A stretch of 64,000 nucleotides of DNA, from contig NZ_PNCI01000003.1 in NCBI RefSeq assembly GCF_005887095.1, positions 1 through 64,000 of the forward strand. Direction: 5' to 3'. The DNA is from Pseudoalteromonas rubra (GTDB lineage Bacteria; Pseudomonadota; Gammaproteobacteria; Enterobacterales; Alteromonadaceae). The translations under genes and the position numbers were made by a program. A model generated the notes under the pieces. It was not told the origin of the DNA and ran no database searches. It saw only the letters and a list, made by a program, of their open reading frames with translations. Below are positions 63,745-64,000 of this stretch, piece after piece (the stretch's first letter is position 1; each line of letters opens with the position of its first letter).

Positions 63745-64000
63745 TTAATCTACGGTGGTTATCACGGTATCAATCAGATGAACCACTCCGTTTGCGGTAT
63801 AAATATCAACCTGGGTGATGTTGCTACCCTCGACCTGCAACCCTGAGGTAGGTAGACTTACTTGCCACCATTTTCCACCAACCCCTTGTCCCATTGCATC
63901 CCCCGCATTTACGTCTTGAGCATACATATACAGAGGACGACCCAGATAAGCGGCTTGCATGCTGCCATCTACTCTTGCGATCAGCGACAAGCCCGGAATA
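63745..64000 (-). CDS. Fasciclin (FAS1)-like lipoprotein/secreted protein, partial
   Basis: Only the C-terminal 84 residues are inside the window; the reading frame stays open to the edge. The end ITQVDIYTANGVVHLIDTVI is the closing FAS1 motif (NGVVHLID). The part before it (GRPLYMYAQDVNAGDAMGQG then W) resembles the repeat of small lipoproteins with G-x-PLY-x-f-x-x-D, here inserted within or beside the FAS1 domain. FAS1 proteins are extracytoplasmic and often adhesive. It converges on the alcohol dehydrogenase. Confidence 0.8.
   Translation of the reverse strand, partial: IPGLSLIARVDGSMQAAYLGRPLYMYAQDVNAGDAMGQGVGGKWWQVSLPTSGLQVEGSNITQVDIYTANGVVHLIDTVITTVD

Overview
The window looks like a chromosomal accessory region of a marine gammaproteobacterium, most likely Pseudoalteromonas or a close relative. 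This is inferred from moderate GC content, a SyrD-type peptide exporter, an AdhP-type alcohol dehydrogenase, a YecA/UPF0149 protein and several short GG-leader peptides with a KKxxKNL start. No rRNA, tRNA, CRISPR array, integrase or transposase was seen.

Left part (1-15 kb). A palindromic repeat and a YecA-like gene lead into two tiny GG-leader peptide genes and a small secreted protein. A DNA-modification/defence island follows: a 55-residue helix-turn-helix protein overlapping a phosphorothioation-associated putative methyltransferase on the plus strand, converging on a five-gene minus-strand operon (sspB, sspC and sspD-like genes, a GIY-YIG protein and a DGQHR-domain protein). The operon promoter has good -35 and -10 boxes and a perfect-consensus LexA box touching the -35, so SOS control is likely. 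A stand-alone SAM methyltransferase and an 82-bp tandem palindromic repeat close the region.

Middle (15-22.5 kb). This part holds a one-protein hybrid two-component regulator (propeller sensor, kinase, receiver and AraC output), a LuxR-type regulator without a synthase, a small secreted protein and three more GG-leader precursor-like peptide genes. No lanthipeptide-type modification enzyme is present.

Right part (22.5-62 kb). A minus-strand biosynthetic cluster runs from three giant synthases through a SyrP-like oxygenase and a lipoprotein serine hydrolase. Past a REP array it continues with a DUF697 protein, a small membrane protein, a SyrD-like exporter and an SPFH protein. The first synthase has the order FAAL-ACP-KS-AT-ACP-aminotransferase-C-A-T, the signature of beta-amino-fatty-acid lipopeptides (mycosubtilin/iturin, puwainaphycin). 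The next two add three residues each and end in a thioesterase. The predicted product is a beta-amino fatty acid plus seven amino acids (Gly-like, Asp, Asn-like, Asn-like, Thr, D-Leu-like, a probably basic residue), perhaps closed as a macrolactam and beta-hydroxylated. Seven residues on a beta-amino fatty acid is the same plan as the Bacillus iturins, here divided 1+3+3 among the proteins.

Right edge (62-64 kb). An AdhP-type alcohol dehydrogenase is followed by the end of a convergent fasciclin-like gene cut by the window.
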